From: Actinomycetes bacterium
GTDB taxonomy: Bacteria > Actinomycetota > Coriobacteriia > Coriobacteriales > Eggerthellaceae
Assembly (NCBI GenBank): GCA_023394615.1
Contig: JAEXAI010000019.1
Location: 62,001-126,000 of the forward strand
Reading direction: 5' to 3'
DNA: 64,000 nt
The notes under the pieces were generated by a model. The model was not told the DNA's origin and did not search any database. It saw only the letters and a list, made by a program, of their open reading frames with translations. Every line of letters begins with the position of its first letter. The first letter of the stretch is position 1. The translations under genes were made by a program, and so were the position numbers. Positions 25,640 through 33,847 of the stretch are shown here, piece by piece.

Positions 25640-25700
25640 ATGGCGTTGCATACAATCGGAAGGGGAGAATGTGGCGTTGCGTAGGCTCGGGAGGGGGAGG
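25640..25700. repeat. Imperfect 31-base tandem repeat
   Basis: Two units, 25640-25669 and 25671-25700, share TGGCGTTGC, TCGG and AGGGG blocks at the same spacing. They follow the inverted repeat at 25577-25626. No coding meaning seen. Confidence 0.45.
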
Positions 25701-25732
25701 GTGATTGCGCCGCAGTCTTCAACCAATGGCTT

Positions 25733-26899
25733 TTAACCTATTGCGGGGCCTTCGCTTTCGCAAAAATATTTCATGGAGCACTTTTTCAACTCACGCGTTG
25801 AATACAGCAAATGAGGCTGCGATGTTTCGATACCGCGTACCTTCAGCTGGTGGTAAATATCTGCAGCGCATGCCTCGCATGTCGCGGCTTCTTTCCCGTG
25901 AATCATTGCATACATGTTCGTCGGCCAGCTCGTCGTGCGCGGACGCTCATAGCAATGACTGACGTGCGAGTTGTCGGCCATCAGGCGACCTGCGTTTTCT
26001 ACATCGGACTCGGCAATATCCCACACGCTCATGGCGTTATAGGCGAACCCCATTTTGCGGTGCTGAATAATCGCTACGACGCGTCTTGCCACGCCGTCGT
26101 CAATCCAATCCCGCAGTTTTGATATCACCGTCTCGGATGTGCAGGAAAAACCCTGTTGATTCAACTCGTGTGCAGTATCGGCAAAGGGATGGGGCCCAAG
26201 GCTTATGTTGCCCTGCATGATGCGTATCAACGCTCGGTCGAACTCGCTGAAGCTATCAGAAGAACCTTGAGCCATGCTGGGAAGCTGTCGGATGGCAGCG
26301 TGGCTACGATTTGATCCGGTATAGGGGCGGTTATCAGCAGATTCGTTGCGCCTTTTGTTGTGGGTGCTCTCTGCAATACCGCCGTCTGCTTGGCCCGTTG
26401 TCATGTCAAAAGCCACGCAAATCTTGAATAGGCGCGTGGCTGGCAGATTCAAAACATCACGGTAGCCGGTTCGCCGCATGATATCGCTCAAGATCAGCTG
26501 TAGGCGTTCTTGGCTGCTGGCGATAACGGTGAACCAAACATTGTAGCGTCCGTCGCGCAAATAGTTGTGGGTGACTTCGATATACGAGTTCACTACGCTT
26601 GCCACGCTGTCTATATCGGCAGGATTTGTGACTGCGAGTGCGCATAAAGTGCTCGAATATCCCATTCCGCGCGAGTTGAACACCGCGCCCAACCTGCGGA
26701 TATCGCCAGTCTCACGCATCCGACGGATGAAACGATACGCATCGTCGCCGCTCACTCCACACTCTTTACCTATTTCGTCGTAAGGATTCTCGCAGAGAGG
26801 GAATCTGGCTTGGACATATGTGAGAATACGGGCTTGCTCTTCGGCTCTGTCGGAATGCTTTTCTCTGCATTGTGTCTGCTGTGCGACTGCTTGCATCAT
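25733..26899 (-). CDS. Fused AhbA/AhbB-type siroheme decarboxylase
   Basis: A 388-residue protein with two AsnC/Lrp-like units in tandem. Each has a winged helix (ENPYDEIGKECGVSGDDAYR; then NQQGFSCTSETVISKLRDWI) followed by a ligand domain with GAVFNSRGMGYSS or VAIIQHRKMGFAYNA and a YNVWFTVIA or TNMYAMIHG strand. This pattern is that of AhbA and AhbB, which together decarboxylate siroheme to didecarboxysiroheme in the alternative heme pathway and are usually separate genes. A Ser/Asn-rich linker joins the halves. The ATG at 26899 overlaps the stop of the AhbD-like gene, so the two are coupled. Confidence 0.75.
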   Translation of the reverse strand: MMQAVAQQTQCREKHSDRAEEQARILTYVQARFPLCENPYDEIGKECGVSGDDAYRFIRRMRETGDIRRLGAVFNSRGMGYSSTLCALAVTNPADIDSVASVVNSYIEVTHNYLRDGRYNVWFTVIASSQERLQLILSDIMRRTGYRDVLNLPATRLFKICVAFDMTTGQADGGIAESTHNKRRNESADNRPYTGSNRSHAAIRQLPSMAQGSSDSFSEFDRALIRIMQGNISLGPHPFADTAHELNQQGFSCTSETVISKLRDWIDDGVARRVVAIIQHRKMGFAYNAMSVWDIAESDVENAGRLMADNSHVSHCYERPRTTSWPTNMYAMIHGKEAATCEACAADIYHQLKVRGIETSQPHLLYSTRELKKCSMKYFCESEGPAIG

Positions 26900-28095
26900 G
26901 CGATTCCAATCTCTTCGTCGGTGAGGTAGCATGCCGGATCGGATGCCCACAAATCTCCTGTGGCCGCTTCAGCTCGCACGCGGAAGTTTCCGCCGCAAAT
27001 ATTCAACCATTTGCACTTTTTGCAGCGCCCAGTCACGAAGGGCCGCTTGTCTTTCAAGCGGAACATCAGCTCGCTTTGCGGTGTGGCCCGGCTTGTATCG
27101 CTCCAGATTTCGCTAAATGGACGGTCCTTTACGTTTCCGAAGCTGAAATGACGCCAGAACTGGTCGGCGTACACTTCGCCGTCCCAGCTGACGCACGCGA
27201 TGCCGTTTCCTGTGGAATTGCCTTGGTTCCATTGCAAAAGCTGCAATGTAGACGCTGCACGCTCGGGGTTTTCCTTCAACAGTTCCATGTAGACAAATGG
27301 TCCATCAGCGTGATTGTCGACGGTGAGGATTTCCGGCGTACCGCCACGGTCAAACCAATCTTTGGTGCGCTTCATTATCAATCGAACCGCTTGACGTGTC
27401 TCCTCATGGTTTAAATCTTCGTCGATAAGCGAACTTCCACGTCCGGTATAGACCAGGTGATAGAAGCATGCACGCTTGACGTCTTCGGCCTCCATCAGGT
27501 CAAAGACTTCGTTGATGTCTTGTTGGTTCAGCTTGTTTACAGTCATGCGCAGCCCGACTTTTATGCCTGCCGCTTTCGCATTTCGAACGCCTTCAATCGC
27601 TTTGTCGAAGCTTCCGGGAACGCCTCGAAAGTGGTCGTGGGTTTCGCGCCCGCCATCAAGAGAAACGCCGACGTAGGAAAGCCCGACATCAGCCATGAGT
27701 TGCGCTAGCTGCGGGGTAATCAGCGTGCCGTTGGTGGATATGACTACACGCATGCCGCAATCTTTCGCATAGCGTGCGAGCTCGGGCATGTCGGGGCGCA
27801 AGGTGGGTTCGCCGCCGCTGAACAGCAGTACCGGAGCTCCGAATGCAGCTAGGTCATCAATCATGGCTTTGCCCTCGTCGGTAGTCATTTCGTTTTCATA
27901 GCGCTGTGCGTCTGATTGCGCGTAGCAGTGAACGCATTTCAAGTTGCACGTGCGCGTGCAATTCCACACCACGACTGGTTTTTTGTCTTTGCTGAATTGC
28001 AAAAGCTCGCTGGGCAGTGCGCTGGATTGGCGTTTGTATCGCAGTACGTCTGCAGGCTCGACGGCACCGCAGTAGAGTTTCGAGATTCCTATCAT
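26896..28095 (-). CDS. ahbD: AhbD-like radical SAM heme synthase
   Basis: A 399-residue radical SAM protein with the CNLKCVHC cluster motif (about 50-57), LFSGGEPTLR, STNGTLI and GVSLDG core motifs, and a C-terminal auxiliary cysteine region (GRCKKCKWLNICGGNFRVRA ending DPACYL) as in AhbD. AhbD converts iron-coproporphyrin III to heme by oxidative decarboxylation of two propionates. Pairing with the fused siroheme decarboxylase supports this over peptide-modifying relatives. The intermediate enzyme AhbC is not in this window. A 14-base palindrome upstream may be an operator. Confidence 0.8.
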   Translation of the reverse strand: MIGISKLYCGAVEPADVLRYKRQSSALPSELLQFSKDKKPVVVWNCTRTCNLKCVHCYAQSDAQRYENEMTTDEGKAMIDDLAAFGAPVLLFSGGEPTLRPDMPELARYAKDCGMRVVISTNGTLITPQLAQLMADVGLSYVGVSLDGGRETHDHFRGVPGSFDKAIEGVRNAKAAGIKVGLRMTVNKLNQQDINEVFDLMEAEDVKRACFYHLVYTGRGSSLIDEDLNHEETRQAVRLIMKRTKDWFDRGGTPEILTVDNHADGPFVYMELLKENPERAASTLQLLQWNQGNSTGNGIACVSWDGEVYADQFWRHFSFGNVKDRPFSEIWSDTSRATPQSELMFRLKDKRPFVTGRCKKCKWLNICGGNFRVRAEAATGDLWASDPACYLTDEEIGIA

Positions 28096-28187
28096 GTTAC
28101 GGTTTCTCTTTCCGGGCCTTCAGGGCACACGCATGCAAGGGGCATGATTGCGTCCCATTTTCGGCACCTTGTTCGTTTGACATGATC

Positions 28188-28201
28188 TAGTTTCGAAACT
28201 A
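28188..28201. promoter_or_regulatory. Palindrome upstream of the heme genes
   Basis: TAGTTTCGAAACTA is a perfect 14-base palindrome 93 bases before the AhbD-like start codon, a reasonable operator for that minus-strand operon. No cognate regulator is identified. Confidence 0.4.
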
Positions 28202-28421
28202 TGAGTGAAGATACTCTATGACGCGACGTCGCGCGCAAGCACTCGTATGCCTTCAGCGCAGAGTGTTCACAAAAGGGAATAAGGAGCTACCTCAAATGCT
28301 GTATGCGCCCCAATGAACTGCGCTAGGAGATCTCAGGAATGGCGTTTGGGAAAAGAACGTCTCGCGCACCTGAGGTTTTCGAATATGGAGGAAATGTGAT
28401 TATATCTATCTCTTCATATTA

Positions 28422-28460
28422 TGGTCTGATAACGGACTATTATAGTCCGAAATCAGACCA
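28422..28460. promoter_or_regulatory. 39-base composite palindrome upstream of an ArsR gene
   Basis: Outer arms TGGTCTGAT (28422-28430) and ATCAGACCA (28452-28460) and inner arms GGACTAT (28434-28440) and ATAGTCC (28442-28448) share one centre at 28441. Only the short joints between arms break the symmetry. It lies 78 bases before the ArsR-type start and is probably an operator bound by a symmetric dimer or two dimers; an RNA hairpin is an alternative. Confidence 0.55.
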
Positions 28461-28537
28461 GCAGCTATGCAAGACGAAGATGTGTTTGATTTAACCCAAA
28501 TGCTAGAGGCGGCAAGGGTGCGAAAAAGGAGCAGTAT

Positions 28538-28924
28538 ATGGAAGAGCCGATGGCGACTATCGACGAGAAATATGCTTCAGTGTGTCATATGACTTCGGCA
28601 ATCTTTAAAGAATACGCTCCCTTGATAACGGTTTTAGGCGATGTGACCAGCCAGATTATCATTCTAGATTTACTGAATGCCGAAAATACCGGTCTTCGTG
28701 TGGGCAAGATCATCGAAGACACTAATTTGTCACGTCCGGCAGTGTCACGTCATATAGGGATGCTGAAAGATGCGGGCGTTGTCTCGGTTCGAAAATGCGG
28801 AACGATGAATTACTACTTTCTGAGTATCGGGCAGGATAAGTGGATGCCGCTGAGGACGTTGGTTGAAGCGATGGGTTTCGTGTCGAAAAACTCTTTGGAT
28901 GAGCGCGCAATCGAAGTGTCATAG
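28538..28924 (+). CDS. ArsR-type winged-helix regulator
   Basis: A 128-residue single-domain regulator. The winged helix covers about residues 28-100: LGDVTSQIIILDLLNAENTG, recognition helix NLSRPAVSRHIGMLKDAGVV, and wing RKCGTMNYYFLSI. No clear metal-binding CxC motif in the recognition helix, so an organic or redox signal is as likely as a metal. A strong ribosome site (AAAGGAG) precedes the ATG. The 39-base palindrome upstream suggests autoregulation. The transcript ends at two strong terminators downstream. Confidence 0.75.
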   Translation: MEEPMATIDEKYASVCHMTSAIFKEYAPLITVLGDVTSQIIILDLLNAENTGLRVGKIIEDTNLSRPAVSRHIGMLKDAGVVSVRKCGTMNYYFLSIGQDKWMPLRTLVEAMGFVSKNSLDERAIEVS

Positions 28925-29005
28925 CGTGCGAAATACTGCTGATGGAAATAGGAAATGATAATATAAAGCAAGCATAATAATGCGAGGACACAATCGAATA
29001 TGCGG

Positions 29006-29036
29006 ATATAACCTTCTTTCAAAGAGAAGGTTATAT
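29006..29036. terminator. Terminator after the ArsR gene
   Basis: Perfect 12-bp stem (29006-29017 with 29025-29036), 7-base loop, but no long T-run after it. First of two hairpins in the gap 28925-29372. Confidence 0.55.
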
Positions 29037-29076
29037 CGTCGCAGATAGCTTTAAATAACTCTATATAACACCAGAT

Positions 29077-29114
29077 AAAGTGGGATTCAGCGAAAAGTTG
29101 AATCCCACTTTTTA
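29077..29114 (+). terminator. Second terminator after the ArsR gene
   Basis: Perfect 13-bp stem (29077-29089 with 29099-29111) ending in TTTTT, a standard intrinsic terminator. It isolates the aryl-sulfotransferase transcription unit. The remaining part of the gap up to 29372 contains an AT-rich stretch (29160-29200) likely to hold that unit's promoter. Confidence 0.8.
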
Positions 29115-29372
29115 TCGTGATGCGCCTTCGCGTGTAACAGGGGTATCTCACCATTATAAGAACTACTAATAATACTAGTAGATATATCTTATTCTTATAT
29201 CTCAACTTTGCATACCAAAGATGATTTCAGAAAGATAGCGCTTTATTGTGGGGCGTGTCTTGAGGTTCGATTCTGCATGCTGCAATCAGTGGAACCCAAG
29301 ACGAGCAAGGCAGGAGCGTTGTGGCAAAAGCAATGCAAAACAACGAAGGAAACTTCAAGAAAGAGGGCAGCC

Positions 29373-30785
29373 ATGGGGAGACCGACTGTTTTTCCAACTG
29401 GAACGACTATCTATGATCCTGAAAAGTGCCAGAGCGGTTACACGCTCTTTTCAGGCGAGAGAAAAGGTGCCGTCCTAATTGACATGAACGGCGAGATTGT
29501 TCGATTTTGGAAGGAGTTCCAAGGATTTCCCCTCAAGATGATTAAAGGCGGTCATCTGTTCGGAAGCCTGGGCACGCGGGATACAGATGCCGCTTATCAG
29601 GATTTCGAAGATGTGACCGAGGTCGATTGGGACGGCAATGTGGAATGGTCGTTCAACCACAATCAGCTGGTGACCGACCCCGATACCGGCGAGCATTGGG
29701 TAGCCCGCCAGCATCATGACTACCAGATTGAGGGCAACCCCGTCGGGTACGCCGTACCGGGGCAGGAATCTACGCGGGACTTCAACAAGGTGCTCATCCT
29801 GACCCATAATGATGTGTCCAAGCCCAAGATCTCGCCGCAGCTGCTGCTGGAAGACCGCCTGATCGAGGTGGATCGCGAGGGCAACCTGCTGTGGGAGTGG
29901 AACATGCTCGACCACTTCAACGAGTTCAATATGTCCGAGGCGCAGAAAAACGTCATGTACCGCGACCCGAACACCCAGCCGACAGGGGAGAGCGGCGAAG
30001 GCGATATCTTCCATGTGAACTGCGCAAGCTACCTAGGACCGAACCATTGGTTCGACGAGGGCGACGAGAGGTTCGCGCCCGACAACATCATCATGGACTC
30101 GCGCGAGGCGAACATCATGTGGATTGTGAGCCGCGAGAGCGGCAAGGTGGTGTGGCAGATCGGCCCCGATTACACGCAGACACGAGAAATGCGCGTATTC
30201 GGTACGCTAGTGGGCCCGCATCATTCTCATATGATCCCCCAGGGACTGCCCGGTGCGGGCAACATTCTGGTCTACGACAACGGCGGTTGGGGCGGCTACG
30301 GCTTGCCCTCGCAAGTGTCGAAAATCGGCCTGAAGTCCGAGCGCCGCGACGGCTCGCGTATCGTCGAATTCGATCCTACTACCATGAAGATCGTCTGGAA
30401 GTGCGATGCCAGCACGATGGGCTTGGACGGCCCGTTCTATGAGCACTTCTTCTATTCCCCGCTCACCAGCAGCGCGCAGCGCTTGGAAAACGGCAACACG
30501 ATGATCTGCGAGGGCGTGACCGGGCGCATCTTGGAGGTCACTGCTGAAGGCGAGCTGGTCTGGGAATACATGTACAACGACTTCCTGTACCGCGCCTACC
30601 GCATTCCCTATGAATGGATTCCCCAGCTGGATGCGCCTGAAGAAGTGGCGATTGCCCGGCCAGACAACGATGAATTCCGCCTGCCTGGTGCGAAGGCGTC
30701 CGACTATGAAAAAAATGTTGTCGCGGTGCAAGGCGTGAAAGGCTACGGGAAGCCTGATGCGTTCTGCGTCGAAACCGTTGGCTGA
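29373..30785 (+). CDS. Aryl-sulfotransferase (ASST) family enzyme
   Basis: A 470-residue protein of the arylsulfotransferase family, beta-propeller enzymes that move a sulfo group between phenolic compounds without PAPS. It begins MGRPTVFPTGTTIYDPEKC and has repeated blade strands (GAVLIDMNGEIVRFWKEF, EVDWDGNVEW, IVEFDPTTMKIVWK). Conserved histidines occur in ARQHHDYQ and GPHHSHMIPQG, the latter suited to the sulfo-histidine intermediate. No signal peptide, so it is cytosolic unlike E. coli ASST. I choose 29373; the frame is open from 29208 but the upstream residues are not family-like. An MFS gene follows after 28 bases. Confidence 0.83.
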   Translation: MGRPTVFPTGTTIYDPEKCQSGYTLFSGERKGAVLIDMNGEIVRFWKEFQGFPLKMIKGGHLFGSLGTRDTDAAYQDFEDVTEVDWDGNVEWSFNHNQLVTDPDTGEHWVARQHHDYQIEGNPVGYAVPGQESTRDFNKVLILTHNDVSKPKISPQLLLEDRLIEVDREGNLLWEWNMLDHFNEFNMSEAQKNVMYRDPNTQPTGESGEGDIFHVNCASYLGPNHWFDEGDERFAPDNIIMDSREANIMWIVSRESGKVVWQIGPDYTQTREMRVFGTLVGPHHSHMIPQGLPGAGNILVYDNGGWGGYGLPSQVSKIGLKSERRDGSRIVEFDPTTMKIVWKCDASTMGLDGPFYEHFFYSPLTSSAQRLENGNTMICEGVTGRILEVTAEGELVWEYMYNDFLYRAYRIPYEWIPQLDAPEEVAIARPDNDEFRLPGAKASDYEKNVVAVQGVKGYGKPDAFCVETVG

Positions 30786-30813
30786 TTGTTGTCATTTTTA
30801 GAAAGGGAAAATT

Positions 30814-32055
30814 ATGATGGATACAATCAAGAGGGGAACGAACAAGTGGTTCACGTTTACCCTCGTCGTTTTCGGATCAATCTGCGTGGCTATCGCTATG
30901 TTCAAGATATCCGGAACAATGTCGTTCATTATCGCTGATTGGGGAGTTGACGTTTCAACGGCAAGTCTTTTGGTAAGCGTGAAATCTTTTGCAACTTTGC
31001 TTATTGCTTTGCCTGCTGGGGCAATCGTCAGGAAAATAGGGGCGCGAAATTCGTTTCTGTTAATCTTGGCCGTTGACGCCATCGCCAATGCTCTCGGTGC
31101 CGTGGCTCCGAACTTCACCCTCCTTTTGGTTTCGAGGTTCATTGAAGGGTTGGCTTCCGGAATGGTTTTCGTGGTTCCTCCGGTTATTCTTGCCGATGCA
31201 TTCCCCGCTGAAAAACGCGGCCTTCCTATGTCTTTGTGGGCGATTTGGAGTTCAGCTGGTGCGTTATTGATTCTCTACATCAATAACCTCGTTACTCCGC
31301 TTTTCGGGTGGCAGGCAAACTGGTGGGCCTCTGCGATTCTGCTGGCTATTGCGTTTGTGCTGTGCCTGTTCTTTTTATGGGTGCCGGAAAACTCCGACAA
31401 ACAGAATGCTCAAGCGCCGCAAGGCAAGAAAACGAAGAAGCAAGGCGCTTGGAGCGAAGCCTTGAAAAGCCCTGCGTGCCTGTGTATTTGCGTTGTGTTC
31501 TTTGCGGGCATATTCGGGTCATCTGCCTACGCGACCTATTTCCCTACGTTCCTCAAGAATGTCTACGGAATTTCGCCTGCTGACGCGAATATCTATTCGA
31601 CGTACTACAACTACCTTTGCATACTGGTAGCGCTTACATTCGGCTTCGTTTTATACAGGGTTGCAAACAAAAACCATCCGAAGCTTTTCGTGGTTGCCGT
31701 CCTGTTCTGCTTGGTAGGTGCCGGATTCATGTGGACAATGCCGAATATTCCCTTGGCTGTTGCCTTCTCGCTTCTTGCTGCCATTGGCATGTCGTGTGGC
31801 GGACCGCTTGCGCACAACCTTATTCCCGATACGCTGTCGCCGAACGCGATGCCTATCGGCATGGGTATGCTTTCCTTCGCTTCGGGCGTTGCCGGTATAG
31901 TTTCGCCGACGATTTGCGGTGGCGTGGTTGATGCTACGGGCAATTGGGCGCTTCTGTTCGTGCCGAACGCCATTGTTGCTTTGATTGGGCTTGTTGCTGC
32001 AATTGTGGTCATGGTGGTGTTGAAGAAACGGGCACAGGCCAAAGTAGCGGATTAA
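30814..32055 (+). CDS. MFS transporter paired with aryl-sulfotransferase
   Basis: A 413-residue major facilitator carrier, 12 membrane spans, with RKIGARNSFL in the second loop and SRFIEGLASGMVFVVPPVIL in span 4-5. AAAGGGA precedes the ATG. The 28-base gap from the sulfotransferase gene implies one operon, so it may carry phenol sulfates, phenols or sulfate donors across the membrane. A MarR gene follows after a terminator. Confidence 0.82.
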   Translation: MMDTIKRGTNKWFTFTLVVFGSICVAIAMFKISGTMSFIIADWGVDVSTASLLVSVKSFATLLIALPAGAIVRKIGARNSFLLILAVDAIANALGAVAPNFTLLLVSRFIEGLASGMVFVVPPVILADAFPAEKRGLPMSLWAIWSSAGALLILYINNLVTPLFGWQANWWASAILLAIAFVLCLFFLWVPENSDKQNAQAPQGKKTKKQGAWSEALKSPACLCICVVFFAGIFGSSAYATYFPTFLKNVYGISPADANIYSTYYNYLCILVALTFGFVLYRVANKNHPKLFVVAVLFCLVGAGFMWTMPNIPLAVAFSLLAAIGMSCGGPLAHNLIPDTLSPNAMPIGMGMLSFASGVAGIVSPTICGGVVDATGNWALLFVPNAIVALIGLVAAIVVMVVLKKRAQAKVAD

Positions 32056-32064
32056 GTATTGTTG

Positions 32065-32096
32065 ATACGCCCCTAGCCGTACGGTTGGGGGCGTAT
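32065..32096 (+). terminator. Terminator after the MFS gene
   Basis: Arms 32065-32080 and 32081-32096 pair almost fully (two G-U or weak positions) with CCGTACGG at the centre. It lies 10 bases after the MFS stop and ends the sulfotransferase operon. Confidence 0.6.
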
Positions 32097-32192
32097 TGGT
32101 GTCAAGATGAGAACAAGGTAATATTTGTTTGCGCAGTGCGTTGTTTTCACGCGATAATACAAAGCAGATAAAAGAAAGCAACAGGGGGAACA

Positions 32193-32708
32193 GTGGAAAC
32201 AGAGGTAAGTGTTCGGGGACGGGTTCAGAGCGACGGAGAGGCTGTCGATGACGAGTTGCTTGAGGAAGAAAAGCGAAGAGTCATGCGCCTCGAGCTGTTT
32301 CTAACCGAGAAAAAAGTCGATGATCTCTATCGTTCTCTCGCGCGACGGCTTAATCTTCCCTACGCTGCATTTTTGATACTGACCCGCCTCGTCCGAGAAG
32401 ATGGTTGTGAGCAAAAGGAAATCCGCGACACCTTTATGCTGAGCAAACAAACTATCAACTCGTCGTTGAAGAAGATGGAAGCAGATGGCCTATTGCGAAT
32501 CGAGGATAGCGGGCATCGCTCGACCAATGTGTATTTGACCGACGCTGGGCGAAAGCTGTTGGAAGGGGGCGTTGATCAGGTGTATGCCGCAGAAAAGCGC
32601 GCGTTTGATTGCTTAAGCGATGACGAGCAAGAAGAAATGGTCCGCATAAGCGGCAGACTCGCCGAAAGCCTTTCTGTCGAGCTGAATGCCCTCCCGCGTT
32701 CCGAGTAG
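32193..32708 (+). CDS. MarR-family regulator
   Basis: A 171-residue MarR-type winged helix protein with an unusually long charged N-terminus. The domain runs KKVDDLYRSLARRLNLPYAA, LTRLVREDGCEQKEIRDTFM, recognition helix LSKQTINSSLKKMEADGLLR and wing STNVYLTDAGRKLL. The GTG start at 32193 follows GGGGGA; ATG at 32283 is the next option and would trim the acidic leader. It may regulate the neighbouring sulfotransferase operon or the membrane protein downstream. Confidence 0.8.
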   Translation: METEVSVRGRVQSDGEAVDDELLEEEKRRVMRLELFLTEKKVDDLYRSLARRLNLPYAAFLILTRLVREDGCEQKEIRDTFMLSKQTINSSLKKMEADGLLRIEDSGHRSTNVYLTDAGRKLLEGGVDQVYAAEKRAFDCLSDDEQEEMVRISGRLAESLSVELNALPRSE

Positions 32709-32880
32709 CGTTTTGTCGTCCCCGCAGAAGCTTATGGCGCTTTTGTGAGTACTTCTATGCCATTTCAGGTGTATTTCAGATAATTTTGGTTTCATTTACC
32801 CTAGCGTGATTCGGATGCGCTCCGAAACGCTTCCGCAAAAGGTACTTGCCGGATGTGGTCGATATGCGAAAGGTAAGGTC

Positions 32881-33795
32881 ATGAAGCCGAAAACTCTCTT
32901 TAAAATCGTTGTCGACATCGTGATGCTGGTTTTGTTCTTGCAATTGATGTTTTGCTACGACGTGAGCCCGCTTTTCCACGAAGTGATGGGTATGGTCATT
33001 GGTGCGCTGTTTGCAGTGCACGTGGCAATTAACTGGAAAGCAGTGCGTGGACTTTGGCGCGGTTTCCGCGAGGGTAGGTTGAATCCTGCTCGCACACTGT
33101 TGCTGATAAGTGATTTGGTATTGCCCGTGGGTATGGCTGTCGCCATCATATCGGGAATGCTCATTGCGACCGAAGTATGGCTGACGCCGGCGAACCCGGC
33201 GTTGGTCACCGTGCACAATGTGGCCTCGTATACTTGTCTGGTTATTTTAGCAGGGCATACGCTCCTGCATGCACGCTATCTAGCAGGGTGTTTCAAGCAG
33301 TTGCTTCGTGGCAGCTTTTTCCAAAAGGCCGCCAGCTGTGTAGGGGCGGCCGCGATGGTGGTGGCTATGTATGGGACCGGTTTTGCGGTTGCTTTGAATG
33401 ATGGCGCAGTCTCATCAAGCACCAGCGATACCGTGGCGCAGCAGGCCTATGCAGCCTCGGTAAACGATCGCAGCGCCACTGCAGCGGTGTCCGGTAGACA
33501 AGAGGAAGCCACCGCATCAGGTTCTGGTGGCGGCAAAACCGGCAAGAGCGCTTCCGGTACGTCGACGAGCACATCATCTGGGTCATCAGCTACGTCATCG
33601 GACACTTCAAATTCGGGATCAACGGCAACGAGCACTGACACTACGTCGGACACCTCGTCGGTGACGCAGGGTACGGCCTCAACAGATGATTCGTCTAGCA
33701 CGCCCATCTGCACGGCATGCGGCAAGGCTTGCCCGCTGACCGCGCTTCGCTGCAACAAAGGGACCGCGTGGGCGCAGCAAATGGGATATCTCTAA
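32881..33795 (+). CDS. DUF4405-like membrane protein with C-terminal cysteine motif
   Basis: A 304-residue protein. The first 170 residues hold four or five membrane spans with histidines on the spans (FHEVMGM, AVHVAIN, VHNVASY, GHTLLHARYL), the pattern of small b-type cytochrome domains such as DUF4405. A Ser/Thr/Gly-rich linker of about 100 residues follows, then CTACGKACPLTALRC at the C-terminus, four cysteines that could bind a cluster or metal. ATG at 32881 follows AAGGT. Probable role: membrane electron transfer; partner unknown. The low-complexity linker suggests the cysteine tip is held away from the membrane. Confidence 0.65.
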   Translation: MKPKTLFKIVVDIVMLVLFLQLMFCYDVSPLFHEVMGMVIGALFAVHVAINWKAVRGLWRGFREGRLNPARTLLLISDLVLPVGMAVAIISGMLIATEVWLTPANPALVTVHNVASYTCLVILAGHTLLHARYLAGCFKQLLRGSFFQKAASCVGAAAMVVAMYGTGFAVALNDGAVSSSTSDTVAQQAYAASVNDRSATAAVSGRQEEATASGSGGGKTGKSASGTSTSTSSGSSATSSDTSNSGSTATSTDTTSDTSSVTQGTASTDDSSSTPICTACGKACPLTALRCNKGTAWAQQMGYL

Positions 33796-33847
33796 TACGC
33801 CGCTTGCGGTCCGCCTTGCATCTTTTCCGGGCTCGAACTCTTCCGAA

